Shown here: positions 29,366-40,728 of the stretch, one piece after another
Layout: each line of letters begins with the position of its first letter
Numbering within the stretch: position 1 is the first letter of the stretch
Assembly: GCA_009746045.1 (NCBI GenBank)
Contig: RPFO01000102.1
Location: 252,501-296,727 of the forward strand
DNA length: 44,227 bases
Source: Mesostigma viride
Taxonomy: Eukaryota > Streptophyta > Mesostigmatophyceae > Mesostigmatales > Mesostigmataceae
Reading direction: 5' to 3'
Position numbers and translations under genes: made by a program
The notes under the pieces: generated by a model
Databases searched by the model: none
The model's input: only the letters and a program-made list of their open reading frames with translations
Told to the model about the DNA's origin: nothing

Positions 29366-31080
29366 TGGTCGCACTTGTCACTCTCATGGGACTGTATCCT
29401 TACCACTCCTCATTCAGGGTCGCCAGATTAAATTAGTGGCGACCATAGGCCCTATAACGATTGTTGATATATTGTTGGGCTTAGATTGGCATCAAGGCCA
29501 TAAAATCACTATTAATTATAACACTATGGTCCTAGGTTCGATTCCTTGCTGGTAGCTTCTAGGCTTTCTTACTTTCTGTGTTCCGCGGAATCTCATATTT
29601 GGGCAACTAGCGTTTTCACATTTGTTGCCTTCTGACGAGAACATGACACCATGGTTATAGTAAGCCTCGGGCCGGAGGCTAGCTGTTACCTGGTTCCCTG
29701 ATAGCACCTATTAGCCCTGTTGCCGGAACGACATTGTAAGGTAGAGAATTTATCCTTAGTAGATGTAACCCCTATTGAGTTACCCGGTGATCCTCCTGTA
29801 AGACCTATGGCTGGTCATTAATGACCAACAATGACAATATATGTTTTATTGCGCATGTTCCTCCGTGTCTTACCAATAAAGTCCGTTACATGTCTATTAT
29901 AGATTCCTCTCGGGTCTTTGAAGAAAAGACTCCCTCATACCCTCCTCCTCGGGTGGTTTTCTCCGATGTATCGTATGGGCCCCTCCGAATTATAAGAGTT
30001 ATAACAAATACTTGTGTCGTTATTAGAAGCAGATCTAAGGGATCTTAGTAATTCCCCATATTCTACTAGTGTTTTGCTAGTCCCTCTGCCCAATGGCAAA
30101 TTTATCCTAGTTACAGGCTATTGAAAAGTTGATTATGATAATAGCCGTGCAAAATACTACGCAGACATCACTTCCTCATGGTCTAGTATTTTCCTTTCTT
30201 GGGCTGATGCACGTATTGTGATTAATAGCCCCTCCGTTTACGTGATTAGGTATAAGAAGTTTCACCTCTTTGAAGAAGCACAGCAGTTCTGTCTTTGGTA
30301 TCAAAGAGACATTCATCAGCAGTTCATGTCTTTGGTATTAATGGTATAGTCAAACCGACATAGGAATATGTACATCCTCGTCCTGCAGGTCCTCCTACAA
30401 TTCGTACAGAAGCTGTTCCTTCTCCATTTCATATCCCTGACAGATTTCTTACTCCTTTACCTTCTCCAACCCACGAACGGGGTTTTCTTCCTCCTATATT
30501 GAGACCCCTCTTACTGTGGAATTTGGTCCCTTATCAATCACGGTGACTAGGAAGGAGTGAGCTAAATAGTCCTTTCCTTTCTGCGTGGTTGAAGTTTTTG
30601 TTGTCAGCAGACTCCGACCGGCGATCCTCGTCTTGCCAGATACCTCGAAACTGTTTGTATTAGCTACTGACACTAGTAAGGTAGCCATTGGGGGTGTTCT
30701 CCTCCAAGACCAAGGTCATGGTTTGCAACCCATCGAATACATCTCTAGGACTATGTTACCTGCTGAGCGCAAGTACCCTGTTCACCAACAAGAGTATTGG
30801 CTGTGGTATATTGCTGTCATGCATGGCAACATTTCCTTAAAGGTGCCCAATTCGATGTCTGTATGTGTGAGCCTTGTGATGCTGACCCTTACCTGTTGGT
30901 TATTCAAACCGACCATCGTCCTCTGATTCACCTTCTGTCACAACCCAACCTCACTCCTCGGCAAGCGCGGTGGATGGAATTCCGTGCGCAATTTGCCCCT
31001 GCAATACGTCAAGGGTGTCAATGATATTGTCTTTGATGCTTTATCCCGACGTCCTGACTTAGTATTCCTTTTTCGAGGAT
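29366..31080 (+). pseudogene. Reverse transcriptase and RNase H, decayed
   Basis: The linker LGLDWHQGHKITINYNTMVL near 29475 follows the protease. RT itself (about 29750-30560) is riddled with stops and no catalytic box can be read. RNase H is clearer: LATDTSKVAIGGVLLQDQGH at about 30660, PIEYISRTMLPAERKYPVHQ, then after a shift LVIQTDHRPLIHLLSQPNLT and RQARWMEFRAQFAPAI. These are the Ty3/gypsy RNase H and connection motifs. Confidence 0.75.
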
Positions 31081-31559
31081 CTAGATGTCCTCACTACCAC
31101 CCTCGTTCCTACTCCTCTTGGTGTTTTCCCCTATGGTGACATCCCTCATGACGGGCAGTATACAAGACTACCTTTTCCATACCTGTGTTCGTTTTCCTGA
31201 TCTCCTCTCTCATGTGGGCCTTTCTCTTCGGTGTGAGGGCACACCTGTCACCTCGGTGGGGTGGGAGGATACTAATAAAATTATTTCTTTTCCCCTCCGT
31301 CATGTGTCCACTCGGGCTGGGAAGTCGTTTGGTAATCTTGTTCCTTCTAGTCCACCCCTCTTTTTGGTAAAGTTGTGGGTGACTTCCTGTAGAACCTTCT
31401 GTAGATGCCTCGGTAGCCAGTCCTACGTCAGATTTAGAGCGTCTTATCAGTGTTTACGGCCACTGAGCTGGAAGCCTTAGTCGCAATATCATCACACCCT
31501 CGAAAATTCGGGAAGTACCCGTGCAAGTTTGTGGGTAGCTTCTTGTATGTGCTGTTAAA
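31081..31559. other. Decayed stretch before integrase
   Basis: Linker of the pol gene. Open frames are short and no motif can be read. Confidence 0.4.
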
Positions 31560-32179
31560 GGATGATCCTCTGCAATGACGTTTGTATTTTCCCCTTTATT
31601 TGCCGCTCGTCCTTGTTGTTTGAGTTACATGATTTAGCTGCTCACCAGCTAGGGCGGGAAGCGTGTGCGGGATTTGGTAACCCGTTCATACTTCTGGCCC
31701 TCCCTCCTCAGCACTTGATGTGGATGAATATGTTGGTAGGACATGCCAATCATGCCAGGAGATGAAACCTAGTAATGTGGGTCAGATAGCAGATCGAGCC
31801 TCGTACCCTCCATGATCCTATTATAATGCCTTGGGATTCCATTATGACGGATTTTGGGGGGGGCCAAAATAGAATGCCAAAGGCAATTGATGCGCAGATC
31901 CTCGTGTTTGTAGACCGCCTTACTAGACGTTGTCACCTTGTCCCTTGTCCCTTGGAGCTTACTGCTCGAGTGACTGTGCAGCTGTACCTTCTAAACGTTT
32001 ATCGTTACCATGGGTTGAGCAGGCAGTTTATCTCCGATAAGGACAAGCTGTTTACCTCGGACTTTTGGACAGAGTTCTTTGCTGCTATTGGTACTAAAGT
32101 GACGTTTGGCACTGCGTACCATTCCTCCTCCTCACACCTAGTAGAGCGATTAAATAGAGTGGTGGAAGAAGCCCTATGA
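31560..32179 (+). pseudogene. Integrase, decayed N-terminus and readable core
   Basis: An HHCC-type zinc region is spread over frames: HDLAAHQ, then TCQSCQEM near 31740-31765. The core at 31826-32179 is uninterrupted: PWDSIMTDF with the first Asp, LVFVDRLTRRCHLVPC, FISDKDKLFTSDFW with the second Asp, and SSSHLVERLNRVVEEAL with the Glu. The D-D-E triad is thus readable. Ends TGA at the end of VVEEAL. Confidence 0.82.
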
Positions 32180-32279
32180 CATTGTAAATGGACCCGTCTG
32201 GTAGTGACTGGGAAGATTACCTATGTTTGGTTGAGTGAAAACCTGCGCAACCTCTAGTTGTTTTTCTTCCTTGCCTTAT

Positions 32280-33077
32280 GTTATTTCCTGGGGCTGTGGG
32301 TCGGTTGGTTGTCCCCCGCCCTCCGCAGCCATCATGTCAGACGACGCCTGCTCAGCCAGCCGCTATCGCTCCGTCCGTGGCTCCCTCCGTCGCGCATGCT
32401 CAGCCGGCCGCTGTCGCTCCGTCCGTGGCTCCCTCCGTCGCGCCTGCTCGGCCGGTCGAGCCTCAGCGTCATCCAGATTTGGGCAAGGCGTCGACGGGCA
32501 AGTGGGTGTTTGACACTATACCGAGGATACGTATGATTCGGCCATGGGTGATTGGACCTCTAGCTGCCCGACCGGCCACGACGTCTTCCCTGTCGCCGCT
32601 CCTGCCGCTACCGCTTCTTCTGTCGCGCCCGCCTCCGCCGTCATCCATCAACCGCGCGTTGCTCCTGTTGGGAAGTCCTCAGCTTCGGTCACGCGTGTTA
32701 GCGAGAGTCGTGAGATCCGGCACGTGCGTCTGTGGCCCGACAACGTGGAGCGTTTCCTGGACTTGTTTTTCACCTCCGTTGCTCGTGGTGAGCTGGTCTT
32801 CTATCGGTTCCTCCTAGTGCGCGCCCTCCTTCTGCTGTCGGCAGAGCCCTTCGTGCGACAGTTTCAGTGTGGGTTCCTTGACTGGGCCCGTGGACAGGTG
32901 GTCCTGACACAGCATCGTTACTACTGGGCTTTCCTCGGCATGTATCCTGATGGCGTCTGGGAGGATGTGTTCCTCCATGTAGACAGGCATGATAACCCTG
33001 CTGATGTTGCTCATCACCGGGCGTACCTGGATGTGCTTTTGGCCACCCGTGGTACTTTTCAGGCTACTGGTGTGTAG
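32280..33077 (+). pseudogene. Extra ORF after integrase, unknown function
   Basis: Two frames join near 32530. The first is Pro/Ala/Val-rich (PAQPAAIAPSVAPSVAHAQP) and ends GKWVFDTIP; the second starts around MGDWTSSCPTGHDVFPV, has another Ala/Pro linker and then an apparently folded part with LWPDNVERFLDLFF, FLDWARGQVVLTQHRYYWAF and GVWEDVFLHVDRHDNPADV, ending TAG at 33075. I recognise no chromodomain, membrane anchor or signal peptide. The longer part (178 codons) is the least decayed frame of the element after the integrase core. It could be a C-terminal gag/pol extension, a separate accessory protein, or a captured host segment. Confidence 0.5.
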
Positions 33078-33438
33078 ACAGAGGGCTCTAGGCCCGACCT
33101 GAGGGTGTTGTCCCTCCGGTATATAGAGTCGCCCTCATATTCTGGCCAGTTGATTGGTCGTTCTTGGTCCTTGGTACTGATTTGTTTACTCTGTGTGTCC
33201 TGCCCAGTGCCGTCCCCCCCGGCAAGGACTCTGTTCCAGGCAGTTAGGGGAACCTCCCACCAGGCTTGGTGCTGGCTAACCCTACACCTCCCGGCGTGGT
33301 GGTGGAGACCGAGTTAACATGTTGGTGCTTTGTACCTTGGATGGCCTGTCGATTGTGTTAGGCTTTGTTGGGTGCTTTAGATCCTCCTTCTCCTTTGGTT
33401 TCCTCCGTGTACGTAGGGCGAGGGCTCCCTACCTTTGT

Positions 33439-33448
33439 GGGGGGGAGG
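33439..33448 (+). promoter_or_regulatory. Polypurine tract
   Basis: GGGGGGGAGG lies directly before the 3' LTR, the place where plus-strand DNA synthesis starts. A near copy with the same flanks (TGTGGGGGGGAGGG) lies at about 29020-29033. Confidence 0.8.
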
Positions 33449-34012
33449 TGTTACGTCGCGTAACTTTTGTCGTTGTTACGGACGTAAATTAGGTCCTTCG
33501 TTGCCTCAGCCATTCGGGAGCAGTTCGCTGACTTTCCTAGGCTTACGTGTAGTTAGGACCTTTTGGCCGGTCGGTACCGGGCCTTGTGACGTGGCAAGTG
33601 TACAGTATGGTGGTTCGGTGCAGTCGCGTCGCGCTGCGTACTTTAGTAGTGGTCCTTTTATCCTGCGTGTGAACCTTGTGGACATGCGTTGGTCCTGTAG
33701 GCGAGGGTCGATGTCGGCCCGAGCATACACGCCTGTCGGCGATCATTTATGCAGCAGTTGTCCTTCGTGAATGGCACCCGGCGTGTGTTATGAATTAACA
33801 CATATTAGCTAGGGTCATGGCAGTGTAGTATTGTTTCCTTCGTAGTACCCTGGTTTTATTCGGTGTATGGCGTATAATAATAGAATGCATTGAGAACAGA
33901 GTCGTCACGTCCCAGGTCTTTCCACAACATAGCTCCTCATCACTAGGTCCCTCACTAGTTTAGGTGAAGTCAGGCTAGGCGTTTGGGAATAGAGAGGAGC
34001 CAGGGCGTAACA
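33449..34012 (+). repeat. 3' LTR
   Basis: 564 bases, the same length as the 5' LTR and with no difference that I can find. It ends CGTAACA before the target duplication GGACG. Confidence 0.92.
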
Positions 34013-34017
34013 GGACG

Positions 34018-36131
34018 CTTGGCTGAACAACGTTCTTTCATGTATGATGAAACCAACCACGTGGGCAAGCTTGCAGGCGTTCTCCTTACCGCAGGGCGCT
34101 GGGGGGCCGTCCACCGCATGAGCCTACGAGGGCGAACCCTGATCGTCAACCAACTGTTGTTCTCTAAGGTCTTGTATTATTGCCAAGCACACCCACCCAA
34201 TGATGCCACCACACAGCTCATCCAACGCCTTGGCAGCAATTTTGTCTGGAAACAGAAAGGCTTAATCTCCCACACGGTCCACGGATGGATCAACAGAGAG
34301 ATGTCCTTCATGTCATGGGTGCACGGGGGCCTCGGGCTCCACAACATACAATGGCGTCTGTGGTCGCTGTATGCTAAACAAGTGATATCCGTTTTTATGG
34401 GCGTTAACACACACCCTGGCTGCATGCTTGCACGTGAAACGCTAGCCTCTCTTTCCACCCATGCTAGTGGCACCTCGTGGCAACTGGGGGCGGGCATACT
34501 GGGCAGCACCCTTATTTCGTACAAAGGACTCCCATGGTATTGGCAGCGCATATGGACAGGTTACAATAAGCTCAAGCCGGGTCGCCTAGTCTTTCCTACT
34601 ACTAGAGAGGAGGTGGCACGGCAGCCACTCTTTTTTAATGACTTAATCACAGACGCTACTAACAAGCCACTGGGCACTCTCCACGGACACAACCCGTATG
34701 ATGGCTTTCTGCGCGCGTCACCGCCGATTGTCAGGGTGCTGGACCTCTACCTGGGGCACGGCGCTGCGTACCGACGGCTCAGCTACGACGAGGTCAGCAC
34801 TTGGGTCTCCCACATGCCCTCCCTGCAAGCGTGGCAAACTCTTATAAGTGCGATACCAGCGGCGTGGCATGCATTGATGACTGCCCCACGCAAGCCAATT
34901 ATAACCGGCGACTGGGTTAGCTTCTACGCCGACGGAGTCACGCCTGCGTGCAAGGGTTTAGTCGTGACGGTTCTGCCACCTGAGGGGCTCCAACTACAAC
35001 TGCTGGACGCTATTTCTGGCCACAATGGGTGTCTGTATCAACTATCCACCTTATATGCGTACACGCCAGCTTCCCAGTGTCACCGCATACGCGTAGTCCC
35101 ATGGTCTGTGCCAAGATCTTGCATGATCCAGCCGGACCCATTATCCCCGGTTGAGAGCATTACATGGCTACACGTGGGCAACACACGGCTCGATCTACTA
35201 CATCTGGACCCGGTTGAATTTGGATGGGTCTTAACCAAGGGGGACATCAGAACCAGCAAATGTATCTTTGAGTACACCGCAGATTGGGGTTATGATATCT
35301 TGTTGCATATGTACCATCAGCCCCACCCGGGCCGAGCCCGCTGGGGAATACATTGGCCGGGCTACACTTGGGTTAAGATGATTACCCTGGTGGTAGACCA
35401 CCCTCTCGTGGACCGCAGGGCCACTGATGTACAACACCTTTTGATGCATAGGGCGATCAATAGGGGTCTGCGCCATGCTCCACGAGCGTTTTGGTCATGA
35501 TGCATCATGCCTGTGCACGCACCCTAGTGAAACCATTGAGCACAGGTTTCTTTACTGTAATCTCCCTGGGGTTTGGACGTGGCTCATTAACATCTGGGCC
35601 GCATGGACGGCATCGCCACCCACTCTCCCAATCAGCGTGCGTACCATCATTTTCGGTATTGCTGGCACACCAGGGTCCGAGCTTTCAGTTTCCCAAGCAG
35701 AATGGATATGGCTACGCACTACTATGCTATACGCGATCTGGACCATACGCAACGAGACAGTCTTTAAGGTCCGCGAGGAGTATACCCGCGGCGGCGTAGT
35801 CCGGCGCTTTATATACCTATGGAATGCGGCTATGCGCCGCTACTGGCTGTTAGCTCAGGAACAACACAGGGTGTGGGACCCAGGGCCCAATAACGACAAG
35901 CCCAGCCCGCTCCAGCTTTTTCATGATCTACTGGGCCGTAATCAGGTATTCACCAGTATGCCTCATGGCGACATCACTCAGGTCCAATGGCTTCCCTGGT
36001 CTCACTACATTTCGCCACCGCGGAAACCCAATTTATGCGAGAATGTGGTTCCGTCAATACGGCGGGGGTTACAAATTCAATTTCGAAGTTCGGCACCGTC
36101 GGATACCAGTAAAGCAACACTTGTTATCTAG
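34018..36131 (+). pseudogene. LINE C ORF2, 3' part, one frameshift
   Basis: The frame continues in register from 25900 once the LTR element and one GGACG are removed. It begins RLAEQRSFMYDETNHVGKLA and carries SLRGRTLIVNQLLFSKVLYY, the conserved post-RT region of plant L1 ORF2. One frameshift lies between 35472 and 35500 (INRGLRH against ERFGHD). Right after it comes a zf-RVT-type motif, CLCTHPSETIEHRFLYC, then a Trp-rich C-terminus. Stop TAG at 36129. No RNase H is evident. A single defect suggests a young element. Confidence 0.82.
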
Positions 36132-36959
36132 AATCGCGCCATTTGGCATCAATTGGCCAGTTCTGAAAATTTGATGAAATCTCTAGTCCTTGGTCGAAGA
36201 TTTCCCTCCGATTCCGATGACGAAATTTGAGTACGAATTTCTTAGTACAGTCCACCGTTTTGTTCAGTTCAGTATATTCCCACGCCGCTTGCTGACCTGA
36301 CGGAGGCCGAATTCGTACTGAACACTAGCGCAAGTGCGCTCGATACTAAAAATTGCTACTTCCGAGATGTCTGACGGAATTTCTGCTAGGTCCATGCTTT
36401 GGTACTGGACGGATGCTGATATTCACTGTGGCTCTGTCCGAACGAGGAAAATTGTCAGAAATCTACTCTCGATACGAACGTAACGAAATTTCCAAGTATC
36501 TGACGCTCGGAGACCTGCCACCGTTTTCCCCTACTTGACCGACCCACATTCCCCGCTAAAAAAGGTGTCCTAGGCGGCGAAATGTAGTGCTAATAACGCG
36601 CCCTATTAGCCTTTCACCTGTCACCGCCACACGTGTGTGTGCCCACCTTCATTAGGATTCGCTGATACTCATTTCCCCTCTCACCTCTTTGGTCCATAAT
36701 TGGCTAATAAAATATACCCATTTCCCCGAAAACGCCTCTTTAGCTACGATACGTGGTACCTCTTAACCTACCGATATTCCAATTGGTTAATAAAAAATAC
36801 CCATTTACCCGGAAAAACGCCTCTTTAGCTAGCTGCTCCACGCGGCTGCGCGCCCGTTGCCGTCGCCAGTCATGACTGCATAAGAATTCTGCTTACGTGC
36901 AGCGGCTTGCACCTGGTTGGTCCACGAGGTCATTCAAGAAAGTTTCCGGTCTTGTTAGG
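36132..36959 (+). other. LINE C 3' region with a tandem 82-bp repeat
   Basis: No gene is seen. AATTGGCTAATAAAATATAC at 36699 and AATTGGTTAATAAAAAATAC at 36781 head two diverged copies that both run to ACGCCTCTTTAGCTA. The same unit is at 21841. The 122-bp repeats end with the related phrase AACGCCTCTTTA. Confidence 0.5.
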
Positions 36960-37081
36960 CAAGAATATGCAAATATCCCTGCACATGCTGACTCTTACAA
37001 TACGGGTTTGCCAGTCTTTCCAAGTTACTGCTAGTAGTTTTTGCTCCCTTCTCGTGGCGCCTCATACGAAACGCCTCTTTA
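36960..37081 (+). repeat. 122-bp direct repeat, right copy
   Basis: Identical to 22693-22814 on reading. It ends 273 bases before the start codon of the two-exon gene at 37355 and so may be part of its upstream region. Confidence 0.85.
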
Positions 37082-37354
37082 CATTCAGCAACTTGGGCTG
37101 GTTCACGGGAAAATTCAGCGATTGGCTAATCTGAAGGAACGCAGGTTCTTTATCCTTCTTTATCCTGCATCTTTCCAGGAATCCTGCCCAAATGTCACGT
37201 GTGTCCTGCTTGTCTACAAAAACAAGTGGCACATGCATGCACAATCCCAAGCATCTCAACTCCAAGCGCAATTCATACACCACCTTCCATACATTCCCGC
37301 CCACGTCTCACGAGGCAAACAATATTCGCTTCAGCATTGGTCAACATCAAAGAA

Positions 37355-38344
37355 ATGTGGAGGTTTCGACGAACTCTGCGAGAGCGCCTTCACAATTTCC
37401 TGTCGAGCGCACCCCTGCGGACGGTCGACCCGAAATGTGCGCTTGGGTCGAGCCGGGAGCTCGCTGTACTTCGGTCCTTCACACAGCTTGTGTCATGGGC
37501 AGACTATGAATTGGTAAGCTTGTGCTGAGTTATTAGGCGCTAAGCTGTAATTAAGGTCTTGACTTCTTAATTATGTCGATTAGTTGGCGACGATATTCCT
37601 TCTTAAATTGGCATTTCCACTTGCTCTTGGCCGTATCGACATAGCATAGCTCATTACACTACATGTAGTGTAGTTAGAATTTTCTAGACTAGATCGCGTA
37701 GAGTTAGGATTAGTTCGATTACGCGGCTTCTTCCACCTCCACCCACCCAAGGAATATGTGCTACATGATCTCCCAACGGAGGCACGTTATAATTTAATTT
37801 AATTTAATAGCTCATTCTTTGCGACGTTTGCATGCGGCGTTTTCGTCACCTAATTATGAACTGGACTCCTTCATAACAGACGTCATGCGGCAATGGCCTC
37901 GACGGTAGTTCCACGCCCGGCCGCGCGAGGCACTACCCCGGCATTGAAGCTGTCTCCAGCCCACGGGCCGACGCCAGTCCTGTGGCCGACATGAGTGACC
38001 CAATGGCAACCTGGTCGGCGAGCTGTCCCGATGCTGTTGCCGAAGAAGGCCTGCAAACGCCGCAGCTTATCGACGTAACCCAACTCATGGACGCGATGAA
38101 AGGGCTGAACCTACCGGCCGCCGCTTTGTCGGCAATAATGGACGCCGTCCGGCACAGCATCGTTGCGGCCACGGCGGAAGCTGGCGCTTTCAACGGCGGC
38201 CACGTCCCCCGTAAATGCAAGTGCTGCGGCCTCGCGCAAGAGTGCAGCCATCCGAGCTCGCCATTGAAGATTCTCGACTCCTCCCTGGCCAGAGACCCAG
38301 AGATGCTCCAGTGGCTGCGAACCACTCTTGGCGTCCAACTTTGA
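37355..38344 (+). CDS. Two-exon gene, unknown function (207 aa)
   Basis: Exon 1 is 37355-37513 and exon 2 37880-38344. The donor is GAATTG/GTAAGC and the acceptor TTCATAACAG; both exons meet in phase 0, the intron is 366 bases. The protein begins MWRFRRTLRERLHNFLSS, a basic amphipathic start without acidic residues other than one Glu, which suggests a mitochondrial or plastid presequence. Exon 2 gives a disordered stretch (GSSTPGRARHYPGIEAVSSP), then helices around TQLMDAMKGLNLPAAALSAI and a Cys cluster CKCCGLAQEC. It ends RTTLGVQL-TGA. The frame is also open upstream of the ATG (IFASALVNIKE), so exon 1 could be internal, after the acceptor CGCTTCAG at 37334. I do not recognise the family. 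Support is the splice fit and composition only. Confidence 0.5.
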
Positions 38345-40120
38345 GGCCAGCCCTCGGCTCTTGTAGTCAACCCCGCATGGATGGCTTCAAGCTTGTTCTC
38401 TTATCAACTGGCATGGGTCTCGCAACTGGCATCATTGGGGCTTCCGGCTTCCTTTCTCAGCAGGCCTTTGCATGCCAGTGGCGTGCACCGGCAGTGCTCC
38501 CTGCAGGAGACCCCCTCGATCGTCATTCCATCCATCCCTCGGAATGTTGAGGCGCCCCGCGGGCTGTGCGGGGATGGCTTCCCGATTTGTGGCAGACAAC
38601 CGCCGCCAGCGTTTGTGCCGGATGGCAGTTCGTGCCTGCCCAGCGCCCAGAGGTCTGCCCGCTGTCAAAGCTCTCTGCTGCAGTTGCCGGCACGACTCGC
38701 TGGGCATTGTACATAATTCACGTCGTGGATCCCCCGGTTGGTGGTTCGGGATCCACCGGGTTTCCCTTCAGGGTATTTCTTTGGCGCTGCAGCATCGCTG
38801 ATCAGCATCGGCGATGCCCTGCCAGGGCTAGAAATCTTCTTCGCGGGTCCTGTGTGGCACCTGTAGGGATGAAAGGGCCTGCAGCACCGCCAGTAGTCAG
38901 GCTCGGGCCTTGTACAGTAGAGCGTACCCACATCATCGCTGGCCGGCCGCGATTGGTACGTGCTGGCACTGCTGCTTAGCACACACTCTCAGTGGCTGCC
39001 CAGTGTATATAAAGATGCATGCTACCTCACGTCAAATTGCGCCAGTGGGTCCTCTGTTTTAAAAGGGGCTCCCATTCAGACTGCCATCCCTGAATGAATA
39101 ATTTAATGGCAGCGCGCGCGCCATTGTGGCGATTGAGGATTGCCGGCTTGCTGTGGCACTATGCCGATGGTATACCACGGACTGTATTGGACGGTACCTA
39201 TACCAGAAGGCAGCAGTGCCGTGACTCCAGCACTCATCAATTGGTTCTCCTTTCCCAGTGTGGTAGTGCCAATGGTACTGGATAGTTAGTGTTGTACTTG
39301 TCTTAATTCTTGGGCAGCGTACTTAGTAATCATATTTTTGCGGTGCCGGCAATGGATGGATGGATTGCCTACCCGGTTGTAAGCCCCTGCTATTGTATGC
39401 TGGGCTGACTTTGCCCTTGGAAGATGGGGCTATTTTTTGGCGGTGGCGATGGATGGATGCGTTGCTGGCCCGCGGGGTGCAGCTGTGTAAGTGAAACAAT
39501 GTGTAGGTGTAGGAGCACAGCTCCTTGTAATCTAGCCGTAGCTTGATGATGTAACATATATAGCACTACAGTGGTGAAAACTGTCGATCGGCGCACTAGC
39601 ACGCTTATTTGTCTAGTATAAGTGCTTGCCATGCGCGGGGCATGTTATGGCGTACTTCTCATTAATAATAATATTTAACTTGGTTAACACAAGAGTTGAA
39701 CAATTAAAATGGTTGTCTCAATTGAAAGCGTAAACATCAATCACTGTTATGCGTGTTCAAGTTACTGGCTCCTTTTATTTGACGGCTGTGCACCGGCAGC
39801 GCATCTGGCTAATTTGGTGCATGTGGATGGTTAGAGGTAGTCCTGCATGGGGTGCTAGCTGGAATTCGCGACGTGTCAAATCAAGTAGTCTATACCACAT
39901 ATCAAGTAGTCTACTAGTCCCTTCCATTAATTAGTGCCTGCATAGGTATAATATTTCCTGGCCGCTAGGAACACCTGCCCTGATCACACGAGGTTGTTTT
40001 TAGCTAAATCGTCTAGGTCTCGATGTCATTAGCCAGCCGGCCATAATTTTTAACAAATGTCCACGCCTACACATATCCACCTCGATTCACCTTTTTTCCT
40101 CCTGTTCACGTTTGCCCAGA
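38345..40120. other. No firm gene; one TATA-like site
   Basis: An ATG at 38377 opens 57 codons with a hydrophobic run (LVLLSTGMGLATGIIGASGF), probably 3' UTR of the preceding gene. TATATAAA at 39006-39013 is a good TATA box on the plus strand, with an ATG at 39106 that begins a short basic frame (MAARAPLWRLRIAGLL); a possible first exon is not otherwise supported. GGATGGAT-type repeats are scattered at 39355 and 39450. Confidence 0.35.
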
Positions 40121-40165
40121 CTTACAGACTTTTTTTTTTCAAACTTATAGCCCGAGGCGGGGCCC

Positions 40166-40728
40166 GAGATTAATTAAGAGGTACCTTGAAATTAAATAAG
40201 AGACATGCCTCTATCCAGATATATTTTTGGACGCGAGTTGCGATTGGCGTTAACTTGTAGTAGTGGACGACAACATGTCAAGCCGTTTATCATTCCGTTT
40301 ATCAAGCCGTTTTTCATCTCGACTTTTACATTTTCACGAAGTTGTCAAAAAAGGATCAGTTATATACCCGACTTCTCCTTTAAATCTCATCGACCGGGTT
40401 TCGAAACAACCCACGAACGCCGTAGATGCAGATCCAACGGAGTAAACAACGTCACGACCGACGCGGCGCCAAATAGTCGCCTAGGTTCCTAGCTTTTCTG
40501 CGTCGTACAACCTCGTGCCGCGTCGTGTACCCGTGAGATGTACCCGTGAGATGCAAAATCCGCTTGCCAGACCGGGATTCCGGGAACTCCGTCCAATACC
40601 GTCGTGCACTACCAATCTATCAATCGTACAATACTACGACTTAACGCCAACAGAAACTCACCTCCAAAACTATATATTCATAGATGCACGCCTCTTATTT
40701 AATTTCAAGGTACCTCTTATTTAATCTC
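40166..40728. mobile_element. Inverted-repeat element with about 45-bp core TIRs
   Basis: The left end GAGATTAATTAAGAGGTACC followed by TTGAAATTAAATAAGAG is matched by the reverse complement of 40685-40728 with one substitution over 37 bases. Weaker pairing extends outward on both sides (AAACTTA, AGCCC), so the element may span about 40120-40790. The interior has a 95-codon frame of low information. No transposase is seen, so it would be non-autonomous. Confidence 0.7.

Larger units (their letters stand above)
25901..34012 (+). mobile_element. Ty3/gypsy-like LTR retrotransposon, 8.11 kb
   Basis: Two 564-bp LTRs (25901-26464 and 33449-34012) begin TGTTACG and end CGTAACA, and a 5-bp target duplication GGACG flanks the element (25896-25900 and 34013-34017). 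Order inside: primer-binding site, leader with T-rich repeats, gag, zinc knuckle, aspartic protease, RT/RNase H, integrase, an extra ORF, and a polypurine tract. RT/RNase H before integrase is the Ty3/gypsy order. Coding parts carry many stops and frameshifts. The insertion is precise: removing it with one TSD restores the LINE C frame. Confidence 0.92.
22815..36959 (+). mobile_element. LINE family C (L1-like), interrupted by an LTR retrotransposon
   Basis: A non-LTR element with a 5' region (22815-23492), an ORF2 of endonuclease, RT and C-terminal zinc motif (23493-25900 plus 34018-36131) and a 3' region to about 36959. It is split at 25900 by the LTR element. Without that insert and its TSD it is about 6.0 kb, the normal size of an L1. 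Outer limits are inferred from the 122-bp direct repeats; I see no polyA tail, so the 3' limit is the least certain part. Its RT differs clearly from LINE A. Confidence 0.7.

Noticed and set aside
29531-29545. GGTTCGATTCC, a tRNA B-box match
   Set aside because: No A box or acceptor stem at the right distance; the bases code the linker after the protease in the LTR element.
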